Shown here: piece after piece, positions 17,184 through 26,583 of the stretch | Layout: the number at the start of each line of letters is the position of its first letter | Numbering within the stretch: position 1 is the first letter of the stretch | Source: Palsa-504 sp963742795 | GTDB taxonomy: Bacteria > Actinomycetota > Actinomycetes > Streptosporangiales > Streptosporangiaceae | Assembly (NCBI GenBank): GCA_963742795.1 | Contig: CAVUNL010000026.1 | Location: forward strand, 248,001 to 312,000 | DNA length: 64,000 bases | Direction of reading: 5' to 3' | Made by a program: the position numbers and the translations under genes | The notes under the pieces: generated by a model | What the model saw: the letters and a program-made list of their open reading frames with translations, nothing else | The model's database searches: none | What the model was told of the DNA's origin: nothing

Positions 17184-18119
17184 ATGACGATCGTGGCGGC
17201 CATGGGCTGGTCCTGGCAGGACGCCGAGGTCGACCCGCTGACCGGGGCGATCAGGGCCGACCGCCACGACCGCGGGCCGAGCCGATCAGACCTTGCCGCC
17301 CTGGAGCATGCCCTGTGCCTGGCGCAGCAGTGGCAGGCCAGGGTGGTCGTGGTCACGGTGGGCCCCCCCGAAGCGGACGCGATGCTGCGGGACGCCCTGG
17401 CGGCTGGCGCGGCCGAGGCGCTGCGCGTCGATCCGGCCCGCCGGGCGGCGAGCCCGCGTCCGGCCGACCTGGTCGGCGGCCGGGGGGAATCCGCCGCCGC
17501 ACTCGCCACTGCCCTGCGCCAGCGCTACGGAGTGCCGGACCTGGTACTGTGCGGCGACCGCTCGGCCGACCGGGGCACCGGCTCGTTTCCCGCGTTCCTT
17601 GCCGCGGCGCTGGACGCGGCGCAGGTCCTGGGCGCCGTGCGGATCGAACCCGGCGACGCCGGCCTGCTGAGGGTGCACCGCCGCCTGGACGGCGGCCGCC
17701 GCGAGGTCCTGCTGGTGCGGCCGCCCGCCGTGGTGTCCGTCGAGGCGGCCGGGGTACGTCTGCGGCGGGCCGGGCTGCCCGCCATGCTGGCCAGCGGGAA
17801 CGCCGTCATTCCAGTGGCGCGCACGCCGGCCGCCGTCGCCATCCGGCGGGCCTCGGTCCTGGGTGCCCACCCCTACCGGCCCCGGCCGCGCGAGCTCGCG
17901 GGTCCGTCCGGTTCGGCGCTGCGCCGGATGTTGGAGCTGACCGGAGCGCTCGCCGAGCGCACTCCGCCGACTGTGCTCGGCCCGCTGTCCCCGGGCCAGG
18001 CCGCCGATGAACTGCTCGGGTATCTGCGTCGGCGCGGCTATCTCGTCGAAGGAGGGGCATTATCCCGAACGAGCGCTCTATCTTCCCGCTCGCCTCAGGT
18101 TAAGGGGGGGCGCTCTTGA
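17184..18119 (+). CDS. Mycofactocin-associated electron transfer flavoprotein, beta subunit (FixA-like)
   Basis: ETF beta-type protein of 311 aa with the nucleotide-binding stretch DLVLCGDRSADRGTGSFPAFLAAALD and the VSVEAAGVRLRRA segment. It should pair with the alpha subunit encoded at 14587. A GGAGGGG ribosome site precedes the ATG. The last 20 or so residues, after GYLVEGG, are Ser/Arg-rich and unlike the family. The native stop may have been lost, or the coding end may have been rearranged near 18060. This is the last gene of the operon; the mftE/mftF genes often found with mycofactocin are absent and the next gene faces the other way. Confidence 0.82.
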   Translation: MTIVAAMGWSWQDAEVDPLTGAIRADRHDRGPSRSDLAALEHALCLAQQWQARVVVVTVGPPEADAMLRDALAAGAAEALRVDPARRAASPRPADLVGGRGESAAALATALRQRYGVPDLVLCGDRSADRGTGSFPAFLAAALDAAQVLGAVRIEPGDAGLLRVHRRLDGGRREVLLVRPPAVVSVEAAGVRLRRAGLPAMLASGNAVIPVARTPAAVAIRRASVLGAHPYRPRPRELAGPSGSALRRMLELTGALAERTPPTVLGPLSPGQAADELLGYLRRRGYLVEGGALSRTSALSSRSPQVKGGRS

Positions 18120-18183
18120 CCCGCCTCCTTGCTGGTCTGGCCGCCTTCGGCGGCGGGCCCTCCTCGCTCGTTCCTCGCTCGTC

Positions 18184-18251
18184 AGTCCAGTCGGCGGCGC
18201 GCCCTTTGGCTCGCGGGGGGAGTCCAGTCGGCGGCGCCTTCGGCTCGCGGG
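18184..18251. repeat. Short direct repeat in the convergent spacer after the mycofactocin operon
   Basis: The 138-base spacer between the ETF beta stop and the ABC exporter stop contains two copies of AGTCCAGTCGGCGGCGC (18184-18200 and 18221-18237), each followed by a variant of CCTTTGGCTCGCGGG. It also has CTCGCTCGTTCCTCGCTCG just upstream. The spacer has no gene. It looks like an intergenic repeat family and may serve as a bidirectional terminator region. Confidence 0.55.
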
Positions 18252-18257
18252 TCGCTA

Positions 18258-21200
18258 TCAGGCGACGAGCTCCGACTCCCCGGTGAAGGCGTGCCATAGC
18301 GACGCGTACGTGCCGTCCGCGGCCAGCAGCTCGTCGTGGCTGCCGACCTCGGCGATCCGGCCCTGGTCCATGACCACGATCCGGTCCGCCCGGGCCGCGG
18401 TGGTGAGCCGGTGCGCGACCACGATCGTGGTTCGCGCCGCGGTCAGCTCGCTGATGGCGTGGTTCACCGCCGCCTCGGCGGCCAGGTCGAGCGCCGCGGT
18501 GGCCTCGTCGAGCAGCAAGATGGCCGGATCGGCCAGCTGCGCGCGGGCCAGCGCGATGAGCTGCCGCTGGCCGGCCGACAGGTTGCGGCCCCGCTCGGAT
18601 ACCACGTGATCGTAGCCGCCCTGCAGCTGCATGATCATGTCGTGCGCGCCGGTGGCCCGCGCCGCGGCCAGGATCGCATCATCGCTGGCCTCCGGCCGGG
18701 CGTACGCGATCGAGTCCCGCACCGTCCCGGCGAACAAGTACGACTCCTGCGGCACCACGCCGAGCTGGTGCCGGTAGCCGGCCAGGTCGAAGTCCCGGAC
18801 GTCGGTCCCGTCGACCAGGACCGTTCCGCGGGTCACGTCGTAGAACCGCGCGATGAGCTTGACCAGCGTGGACTTGCCCGCTCCGGTCTGGCCGACCAGG
18901 GCCACGGTCTCGCCCGGCTCGACGGTCAGGCTGATCCCGTTCAGCGCGTTGGCCTCGCTCGCGGTATAGCCGAAGTCGACGTCGCGCAGCTCGATCCGGC
19001 CCCGCAGCCGGCCCGGCGTGACCGGCCGGGCGGCGGGCGGCGTGGAGGTGTCGAGCCGGAGCAGGTCGGTGATCCGGCGGAACCCGACCATGGCCTGCTG
19101 ATAGCCGTCGAAGACCTGGGACAGCTGCTGGACCGGGGCGAAGACCATGTCGATGTAGAGCAGGTAGGCGATCAGCGCCCCAACCTTCAGCGTCCCGTTG
19201 CTTACCTCGCCGGTCGCGATGACCAGGACGATCGCGCCTGCCGCGGTGGACAGGGTCTGCACGAACGGGAAGTAGATCGCGATGTTCCGCTGCGCCCGCA
19301 GCCGTGAGGTCCGGAACGCCCGGCTGAGCCCGCTGAACCGGTCGCGGTTGGTGCCCTCCCGGCGGAACGCCTGGGTCACCCGCAGCCCGGCCACGTTCTC
19401 CGCGAAGGAGGCGTTGACCACGGCGACCCTCTCCCGCGACTCGTTGTACGCCTTGGACGATTTGGCCCGGAACACCAGCGTCGCCACGATGAGCGCCGGG
19501 AAGATGCACAGCACGGCCAGGCCCAGTCGCAGGTTGATGATGAGCAGCGCGGCTAGCACGCCGAAGAAGGTCAGCACCGAACTGACCATGGTGACCACGC
19601 CGGTCTGCAGGAACGTGGACAGCGCGTCCACGTCCGTGGTCATCCTGGTCATGATCCGGCCGGACATCTCACGTTCGTAGAAGTCCAGGCCGAGCCGCTG
19701 CAACTGCGCGAACAGCTTGACCCGCAACATGTACAGCAGCCGTTCGCCGTTGCGCCCGACCACCATCGTTTCGGCGATGTTCACCACCCAGTCGGCCAGC
19801 ACGATGGCCAGCCCGATGAGCGAGACGACCACGACGGCGTGGAAGACCTTAGTCTCCACGCCGTTGTCGATGCCGCCCCGGACCAGCGCAGGCAGCGCCA
19901 GCCCGGCCAGCGCGTCCAGGCCGTCCAGGATCAGTCCGATGACCAGCGCCGCGGCGATGGGCTTGAGCAGCCGGCCCAGCGTGAAGTGCCGGTCTGCGGC
20001 CCGCGCCTGAGCGATGTCCACGTCCGGCACGTCGCGGGCCGGGGGCAGCGCCGCGACCCGGGCCAGCAGCTCCGGCGAGGGCGGCAGGCTCTCGAACGTC
20101 CCGCCCATGTGCCCGTGGGCCCCGCTGATCGCGGCCCGGGCCCGCGCCGAGGCGCCGGGTCCCGGCCCGCCGAGCAGGTCTTCCACGGTGGGCCGGATCA
20201 GGTGCACGCCGGGCTCGGCGTCGGCATCCTCGCCGGTGATGAGCTGCCGGTACAGCGGGCAGCGCTCGGTAAGCTCCTCGTGCGTGCCGCTGTCGGCGAT
20301 CCGGCCGCCGTCCATGACCACGATCCGGTCGGCCAGGTTCAGCGTCGACCTGCGGTGCGCGATGATCAGCGTGGTGCGGCCCCGCATCACCTCGCGCAGC
20401 GCGGCGTGGATCTCCGCCTCCAGGCGCGGGTCGATGGCCGAGGTCGCGTCGTCCAGGATCAGCACCCGGGGATCGGTGACCAGGGCCCGGGCCAGGGCCA
20501 CCCGCTGGCGCTGCCCGCCGGACAGGGTCAGGCCCTGCTCGCCGACCACGGTGTCGTAACCCTGGGGCAGCTTGACGATGAACTCGTGAGCCTGCGCCGC
20601 CTGGGCCGCGGCGAGGATCTCCTGCTCGGTGGCGTCCGGCCGGCCGTAGGCGATGTTGGCCCGCACCGTGGTGGAGAACAGGAAGCTGTCCTCCATGACC
20701 AGCCCGAGCGCGGCGCGCAGCGAGTCGCGGGTCACGTCCGCGACGTCGTACCCGCCGACGCGGACTGAGCCGCCCTGCGGGTCGTAGAAGCGGGGCAGCA
20801 GCAGGGCCAGGGTGGACTTGCCCGATCCGGACGCGCCGACCACGGCGACCGTCTCGCCGGGCTCGACCCGGAAGGACAGGCCGCGCAGCACCGGCTCGGC
20901 GGGCACGTACCCGAACCGGACGTCGTCGAAGCTGAGCCCGGCCGCGTCGGCTGGCAGCTCGATCGCGTCCGGGCGGTCGGCGATGACGGGCCGCGAGTCG
21001 ATGATGTCGAAGACCCGGATCACGCTCGCCCGGGCCTCCTGCCCGAGCGTGATCATGTAGGTGAGCATCCGCACCGGGCCGGTCAGCTGGGCCAGGTAGG
21101 CCGAGAACGCGAGGAACGTGCCCAGGGTGATCGAGCCGTGGATGGCCAGCCAGCCGCCCAGCGCGATCACGCCGACCAGGCCCAGGGACGGGACGGCGGT

Positions 21201-21881
21201 CAGCGCCGGGTTGTACCTGGCGGTCAGCCGGATCATCCGCAGCCGGGAGGCGAACAGGTGCGCGCTCGTCGCTTCCAGCTGCTCTTGTTCCTGCTCCTCC
21301 TGCCCGAAGCCCTTGACCACGCGCACGCCGCCGATGGCCTCGTCGACTAGGCCCACCACCTCGCCGGACTGCTGCTGCGCGTCCCAGCTCGCGGGGAACA
21401 GCTTGCGCCGGGACGCGAGCGCGATCAGCCACAGCGCGGGCGCCACCGCGATCGTCACCAGGGTGAGCACGGGAGACAGGACGACCATGATGCCCAGCGA
21501 GACCACGAACAGCACGATGTTTCCGAGCGTGACCGGGACCATGGACATGATGCCCTGCACCATGTTCAGGTCGGAGATGGACCGGCCGACCAGCTGCCCG
21601 GTGCGGATCTCGTCCTGGCGCGCGCCGTCCAGCCGGGACAGCGAGTCGAACAGCTCGGTCCGCAGGTCGTGCTGGACGTCCAGGGACACCCGGCCGCCGC
21701 GGTACCGGCGCAGGTAGATGCCGGCGAAGTTCACCGCGGCCGCGACCAGCAGCAGCCCGGCCAGCGGCCAGATCGACTCCTTGTGCGTCACGATGACGTC
21801 GTCGATGATCCGCCGTTGCACCAGCGGGATCGCCGCCGTGGCCAGCGCGGCCAGCAGCGCGCCGCCCAGCCCGATCACCAC
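18258..21881 (-). CDS. Fused double ABC exporter (TMD-NBD-TMD-NBD)
   Basis: Two ABC half-exporters in one chain of at least 1207 aa; such partners are usually separate genes. The first NBD has Walker A GASGSGKSTLALLLPRF, signature LSGGQRQRVALARAL and LILDDATSAID, where the catalytic Glu is replaced by Asp. The second has GQTGAGKSTLVKL, LSAGQRQLIALARAQ and LLLDEATAALD with the normal Glu. Only one ATP site is therefore fully catalytic, as in heterodimeric exporters. The GTG at 21881 is the first standard start, but the frame continues upstream with plausible sequence (GWLRRLAAYSWRYRRN). A CTG at 21977 with GGTGGGG upstream, or a small frameshift, may mark the real start. The substrate (drug or lipid) cannot be told. 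Confidence 0.88.
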   Translation of the reverse strand: MVIGLGGALLAALATAAIPLVQRRIIDDVIVTHKESIWPLAGLLLVAAAVNFAGIYLRRYRGGRVSLDVQHDLRTELFDSLSRLDGARQDEIRTGQLVGRSISDLNMVQGIMSMVPVTLGNIVLFVVSLGIMVVLSPVLTLVTIAVAPALWLIALASRRKLFPASWDAQQQSGEVVGLVDEAIGGVRVVKGFGQEEQEQEQLEATSAHLFASRLRMIRLTARYNPALTAVPSLGLVGVIALGGWLAIHGSITLGTFLAFSAYLAQLTGPVRMLTYMITLGQEARASVIRVFDIIDSRPVIADRPDAIELPADAAGLSFDDVRFGYVPAEPVLRGLSFRVEPGETVAVVGASGSGKSTLALLLPRFYDPQGGSVRVGGYDVADVTRDSLRAALGLVMEDSFLFSTTVRANIAYGRPDATEQEILAAAQAAQAHEFIVKLPQGYDTVVGEQGLTLSGGQRQRVALARALVTDPRVLILDDATSAIDPRLEAEIHAALREVMRGRTTLIIAHRRSTLNLADRIVVMDGGRIADSGTHEELTERCPLYRQLITGEDADAEPGVHLIRPTVEDLLGGPGPGASARARAAISGAHGHMGGTFESLPPSPELLARVAALPPARDVPDVDIAQARAADRHFTLGRLLKPIAAALVIGLILDGLDALAGLALPALVRGGIDNGVETKVFHAVVVVSLIGLAIVLADWVVNIAETMVVGRNGERLLYMLRVKLFAQLQRLGLDFYEREMSGRIMTRMTTDVDALSTFLQTGVVTMVSSVLTFFGVLAALLIINLRLGLAVLCIFPALIVATLVFRAKSSKAYNESRERVAVVNASFAENVAGLRVTQAFRREGTNRDRFSGLSRAFRTSRLRAQRNIAIYFPFVQTLSTAAGAIVLVIATGEVSNGTLKVGALIAYLLYIDMVFAPVQQLSQVFDGYQQAMVGFRRITDLLRLDTSTPPAARPVTPGRLRGRIELRDVDFGYTASEANALNGISLTVEPGETVALVGQTGAGKSTLVKLIARFYDVTRGTVLVDGTDVRDFDLAGYRHQLGVVPQESYLFAGTVRDSIAYARPEASDDAILAAARATGAHDMIMQLQGGYDHVVSERGRNLSAGQRQLIALARAQLADPAILLLDEATAALDLAAEAAVNHAISELTAARTTIVVAHRLTTAARADRIVVMDQGRIAEVGSHDELLAADGTYASLWHAFTGESELVA

Positions 21882-22095
21882 GTTGCGGCGGTAACGCCAG
21901 CTGTACGCGGCCAGCCGCCGCAGCCACCCGGATCCCGGCTCCCTCGCGCCCGTCGTGTTCCCTGTCCTCGCTGACAGTGCTACCGCCCCACCTCGCTGCT
22001 CGTCCCCGTAGCAAAGCCAACAACCCCGCCCGTCCGTTCATTTCCCTCGCTAACCATCTCAGCGGGCCGGGGACGGCGGCCACTATGATCGCCGC

Positions 22096-23560
22096 ATGCC
22101 TGCGCTTCCCCGGCGCGCGGAGCGCCACGGGGATCACTTCATCGTCTGCGGCGACGGGCCGCTGGCCTATCGCATCACCCAGGAACTGACCTCCAGGTAA
22201 CTTCCACGCGGGCCTGCGGGCCCAGGAACTCAATCCCGCCCTCCGCCTGGTGCTCGCCATCTACAACCGGCGGCTCGGCGACCACATCCGGATGCTGTTC
22301 CCCGACTGCACGGTGCTGTCCGGGACCGCGATGTCGGCGCCGGCGTTCGTGGCCGCAGCGCTCGGCGAGCCGGCCCCAGCCACGTCCGGGTCGAGCGACG
22401 CACCATGTACGTCGCGCGGCCGGGCGACGTGACGAGCAGTCACGTGCTGTGCGGCCTGGTGAGTCCGGCCGACGACCTGGCCTCGCCCCGGCTCGTCCCA
22501 CCCGGTACCGCGGGCGCGGACCTGGTGCTGGCCGTAGCGGACGGGACGCCGCGCAACCCGCTGACCCGGCGCCGGGATCCGGTGCGCGCGGCCGCGGGCG
22601 TGCTCCGCCGGATGGTCATGAACAAGTTCGGGGTGTTGTTCACCGTGCTGCTGGCCATCATCGTGGCGGGCTTCGCGCTGAACTTCGTCCGCTACTCCTT
22701 CACCAACGCGGTGTACCTCACGCTGATGGACCTCACCGGGTCGGCGCTCACCGACTACCACGACAAGGGGGTCGAGAAGATCGCGCAGGTGCTGCTGACC
22801 TTCGACGGCCTGGCCTTCATCCCGGTGGTGACCGCCCTCATCGTCGGCGCCCGGCTGACCGGCACCATCCGCCGCGCACCGCGGCCGCCCGGCGGCCACG
22901 TCATCGTCGTCGGGCTCGGCAACGTCGGCACCAGCGTCACCCGCCAGCTGCACGACCTGGGCTTCGACGTGGTCTGCATCGACAACAAGCCCAACGCCCC
23001 CGGCATCCCCCTGGCCCGCCAGCTCGGTCTCCCGGTGGTGATCGGCGACGCGTTCCGCGAGGAGACCTTGCGCCGGGCCAGCCTGGACACGTGCATCGCG
23101 CTGGTCTCGGTGACCAGCTCGGACATCGTGAACCTGGAGACCGCGCTGAACGCCCGCGCCCTCCGCGACGATGTACGCATCGTGCTGCGCCTGGCCGACG
23201 ACGACCTGGCCGAACGGCTGAGCAAGACGATCGCGAACACGGTCTCGCGCAGCGTGCCGTACCTGGCCGCGCCGGCCTTCGCCGCCGCGATGCTCGAGCA
23301 CCAGGTCCTGCGTACCATTGCCGTGGGCCTGGCACGTCCTGCTGATCGCCGACGTCCGGGTCGCGGACCAGGCCGGGCTGGCCGGGAGCCTCATCGAGGA
23401 CACCGAGCAGGACGGGCAGGCGCGAGTGCTCGCGCGGCAGGTCAGCGGGTCCAGCGGGCTGGACTGGTCGCCGCGTCGCGACTACCGGCTGGGCCCCGGA
23501 GACCGGCTGATTGTCCTGGCCACCAGAAAAGGCCTGGAGCCATTCCTGTCCGCGCGCTAA
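22096..23560 (+). pseudogene. Decayed potassium-channel-type TrkA/RCK protein
   Basis: Remnant of a potassium-channel-associated NAD-binding protein. Piece 1 (22096-22200) encodes HFIVCGDGPLAYRITQELTSR and then TAA. Piece 2 starts at about 22199 in another frame (NFHAGLRAQELNPALRL), implying that most of the first Rossmann domain is deleted. A single-base loss near 22380 moves the frame again to HVRVERRTMYVARPGDV, followed by two hydrophobic segments (TVLLAIIVAGFALNFV, FDGLAFIPVVTALIVGA) and a second Rossmann domain, HVIVVGLGNVGTSVTRQL. A third shift near 23330 leads to the C-terminal RCK_C part ending FLSAR. The protein cannot be made in one piece. Confidence 0.85.
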
Positions 23561-25192
23561 CCGGCGAAGATGGTCTCCGACTGGTAGACCGGCGTGCCGT
23601 CCAAGACGGTGGCCAGCACCCGGATGTCTGTGATCCGCTCCGGATCGGTCCGCAGCGGGTTGCGGTCCAGGACCACGAAGTCCCCGAGCTTGCCCGGCTC
23701 GAGCGAGCCGATCTCGCCCTCGCGGTGCATGGCGAAGGCGGCCTGCGTGGTGTACAGGTCGAGCGCGTCCCCGGCAGGCAGCCGCTCGGCGGGGCCGAGC
23801 ACCAGCCCGTCGCCGGTCCGGCGCAGCACCGCGTCCCGCAGGCCGAGCAGCGGATCGGCGGTGATGACCGGGGCGTCGGACGACCCGGCCACGGTGATGC
23901 CAGCCCGCCGCCAGGACTCGAACGCGTACAGTTCGTCGGCGCGGTCGCCGAACGCCGCGGCGAACCCGTCGCCCAGCGTCGACATGAACCCGGGCTGGCT
24001 GGCCACCACGATGCCCAGCGCCGCGGCCCGGGCGGCTAGCGGCGGGTACATGGCCCCGCCGTGCTCGATCCGGTGACGGCGCGGATTGCCCGGCCCAGGG
24101 GGCCCAGGAGATACTGCCGCGCCGGCGAGGACCGTGGCGTACGCATCCAGGACGGTCTCGATCGCCCGGTCGCCCTGGGCGTGGATGGCGACCTGGAAGC
24201 CGCGGGCGTCGAAGTCGCGGACCATCTCGGTCAGCTGGTCCCGCTCGAAATACAAGATGCCCGAGCCGTACGGCGGGACCGGGTAGCTGCCGTGGATGGC
24301 CGCGGTCCGGGTGCTCATCCCGCCGTCGGCCCAGATCTTCACCGCCTCGGCGGCCAGCCGCGCCCGAGCGCCGGCCCCGTAGGCCTGCGCCGAGCAGCCA
24401 GTCCACCTGGTCGTGCACGACCAGCCCGTAGATCCGCTGGCTGAGCAGGCCGTTCGCGTCCGCCTCGGCGAACGCGCCGAAGCTGTCGCGGCGCATGTCG
24501 GCCTCGCACGCGGCGGTCACCCCGAACGCGGCCAGCCGCTGACCCGCCATCTCCACCACCCGGGCGGCCTGCGCCGCGCCCATCCGGGCCAGGTCGTGCC
24601 TCAGGTTGCGCTCGAACAACGCGAACATCGGGCCCTCGAAGATCACGCCGTCCAGCCGTCCCTCGCGGTCGCGGCCGAACGCCCCGCCGGGCGGATCCGG
24701 CTGCCGGTCGTCGAATCCGGCCGCTCGCAGCGCGGCGGTGTTCAGCACGCAGGCGTGCAGCGACGTGTGGTACACCACGGCGGGGCGGTGCGGGACGGCC
24801 TGGTCCAGGTCCGCGCGCGTCGGGTGCCGGCCTTCCCGGAGCTTGTACTCCACGTACCCGCTGCCGGTTACCCAGGAGCCCTCGGCCGTGCGGCCGACGG
24901 CGTCCCGCAGCCGCGACTGGATGGCCGGGATGTCCGGCGCGGACGGCTGGCTGCAGTCGGCGGCCGCCGCCAGGTAGCCGATGTCGCAGACGTGGCAGTG
25001 CGCGTCTATCAGCCCCGGGATGACGGTGGCGCCGTCCAGCCGCACCACCCTGGCGCCCGGTGACGCCGCCGCCCGGACCGCGCTGACCGGGCCCATGGCC
25101 GCGATCCGGCCGTCTCGGACCAGCATGGCCTGGGCAGGTCCTGCGTCGCCCGCCATCGTGACGAACTCGGCATCTTCGACGATCAGCTCCAT
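23557..25192 (-). pseudogene. Amidohydrolase (YtcJ-like) with one internal frameshift
   Basis: Metal-dependent amidohydrolase of the YtcJ type. The N-terminal part has DGRIAAMGPVSAVR, then the metal site VIPGLIDAHCHVCDIG. Near 24390 the frame is lost after DQVDWLLGAG. One base later the coding resumes in the other frame as AYGAGARARLAAEAVKIWADGG and continues to the C-terminus with VAIHAQGDRAIE, RIEHGG, SSDAPVITADP and a normal end. With one base restored the gene would be about 545 aa, the family length. It starts 10 bases inside the end of the glycolipid-binding gene. Either a recent mutation or a consensus error. Confidence 0.85.
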
Positions 25193-25773
25193 CGGCCTGC
25201 CCTCCGGGCGATGCCCGGGTAGTCCAGCACCAGTCCGCTCTCGTCGTAGACCAGCCGGCTGGTAAAGCCGAAGGCCGGCGCGGCGTAGTCGTAGCGCTGG
25301 CGGGATCCGTCGTCGGCGATCCGCTGGTAGGCCTGCTCCAGCCGGGCGACGCTTAGGTCCAGGGCCCGGACGTACGCGGCCGGGGCGTCCACGTGCCCGC
25401 CCGCCGCCAGCGCGAGGCGGTGGACGGGTAGCGTGTTGGTCATCGCCGAGGACTCCAGGTCGACGTCCAGGCAGCCGTCCAGATGGGGCGCGAGCTCGCC
25501 GTTGACCAGCCAGGTCCCGGCCCCGTCGGCCGTCAGGAGGGTCTCCCGCGATCCCGACCCGCTGCGGGCCGTGATCTGCGCGCTGCGGGTCACCCAGTCG
25601 GCGTCCAGCCCGATGCTGTACGTCACGACCCAGGTCTGGCCGTCTTCTACCGCGGCCGTGGTCCCGTCCACTGCCCAGCCGTCCCCGAGACCTTGGAAGT
25701 AGGCCACCTCGAAGCCCGAACGGGCCCCGAGGTGCTGCCAGCAGGCCGTGGCCGGCGGCGGGCGGAATGACAT
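25183..25773 (-). CDS. Putative glycolipid-binding domain protein (DUF1089-like)
   Basis: Cytosolic protein of 196 aa with no signal peptide or membrane segment. The arrangement (WVVTYSIGLDADWVTRSAQI, then LDGCLDVDLESSAMTNTLPV, then ending YPGIARRAGR) fits the putative glycolipid-binding family PF06475. Its biochemical role is unknown. It overlaps the amidohydrolase start by 10 bases and is probably co-transcribed with it. Confidence 0.75.
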   Translation of the reverse strand: MSFRPPPATACWQHLGARSGFEVAYFQGLGDGWAVDGTTAAVEDGQTWVVTYSIGLDADWVTRSAQITARSGSGSRETLLTADGAGTWLVNGELAPHLDGCLDVDLESSAMTNTLPVHRLALAAGGHVDAPAAYVRALDLSVARLEQAYQRIADDGSRQRYDYAAPAFGFTSRLVYDESGLVLDYPGIARRAGRWS

Positions 25774-25785
25774 CCGGCCGGCGCC

Positions 25786-26469
25786 TCAGCTCGCGTCGGT
25801 GCCCTTCGGCGCCGGGGTCATGGTCCCCGCGCTCTTCTGCGCCGAATCCGCAGAACTCGCCGTCGTGCTCTTCCGAGTACCGGTACCCGTCACGCTCTTC
25901 TGCGCGCTCGTGGCCGCCGTACTCGCGGATCCAGTGGTCGTCCGCTTAGCCGCCGTGGTCCGCGGAGCCGTCCGGGCCGGCGTGCTCTTCGTCGCCGGTG
26001 CCGTGCTGTCCGCAGCCTTCGCCGCCGGCCGAGCCGGTGCCGTGCTGTCCGCAGCCTTCGCCGCCGGCCGAGCCGGTGCCGTGCTGTCCGCAGCCTTCGC
26101 CGCCGCTGTGACCGCGGGCGCCTTGGGCTCGCTGTCGGTCACCGCGTCCTGCCACGCGCTCCGGCTGGGAACCTCCGGCGAGCTCTCACGGTAGCCGGGC
26201 CACAGCGGTGCGGTCGCCTTCACCAGGTCCTCGGTGAACCTCCGCTGGCTGGCCAGCATCTGCTCGGCCAGGTGGTACGCGTTCGCCACGGCGTCCTGCG
26301 CCGTCGGCAGCTTGTCCGCGAACGGCAGGCTGACCAGCGGCAGCTTGGACGGCAGCTTGGGAGCGGCGGTCCGGACCGTCTCGAGCCAGGTCTTGATGGC
26401 GGCCATCATGGCCTCCTGGCTCTTCCGGGTCGCGGCCAGAACCTCTTCCTGCGTGGGGATGCTAGCCAT
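25786..26469 (-). CDS. Phasin/HbhA-like protein with Ala-Lys-Thr-rich tail
   Basis: Protein of 227 aa. The N-terminal 110 residues are helical and amphipathic (MASIPTQEEVLAATRKSQEA, then AYHLAEQMLASQRRFTEDLV), resembling phasins or the coiled-coil half of heparin-binding haemagglutinin. The remainder is low-complexity, rich in Ala, Lys, Thr and Ser, with three copies of AAKAADSTAPARP. The ATG at 26469 is chosen over a more upstream start because GGAG precedes it at good spacing. Possible roles are polyhydroxyalkanoate granule coating or a nucleoid/cell-surface cationic protein; neither is proven. Confidence 0.6.
   Translation of the reverse strand: MASIPTQEEVLAATRKSQEAMMAAIKTWLETVRTAAPKLPSKLPLVSLPFADKLPTAQDAVANAYHLAEQMLASQRRFTEDLVKATAPLWPGYRESSPEVPSRSAWQDAVTDSEPKAPAVTAAAKAADSTAPARPAAKAADSTAPARPAAKAADSTAPATKSTPARTAPRTTAAKRTTTGSASTAATSAQKSVTGTGTRKSTTASSADSAQKSAGTMTPAPKGTDAS
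26000..26104. repeat. 39-base in-frame tandem repeat (2.7 copies)
   Basis: Two full and one partial copies of a 39-base unit encode AAKAADSTAPARP in the tail of the phasin-like protein. The copies are identical at nucleotide level, which points to recent duplication. The repeat keeps the frame and is therefore a coding minisatellite. Confidence 0.85.
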
Positions 26470-26583
26470 GTCATGGTCTCCTTCATTAGCTTGATAGTGC
26501 AAACTATACCAAGCATGATTGAGATGTCAAGCAGAGCGCTTGACGTACGCAGCACCGGGCCGTCGGCGCGGCGCCGGAAGCGC

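Noticed and set aside
19849..22260. 803-codon minus-strand frame over the ABC exporter
   Set aside because: Alternate frame of the exporter, Arg/Gly/Ala-rich, no motifs.
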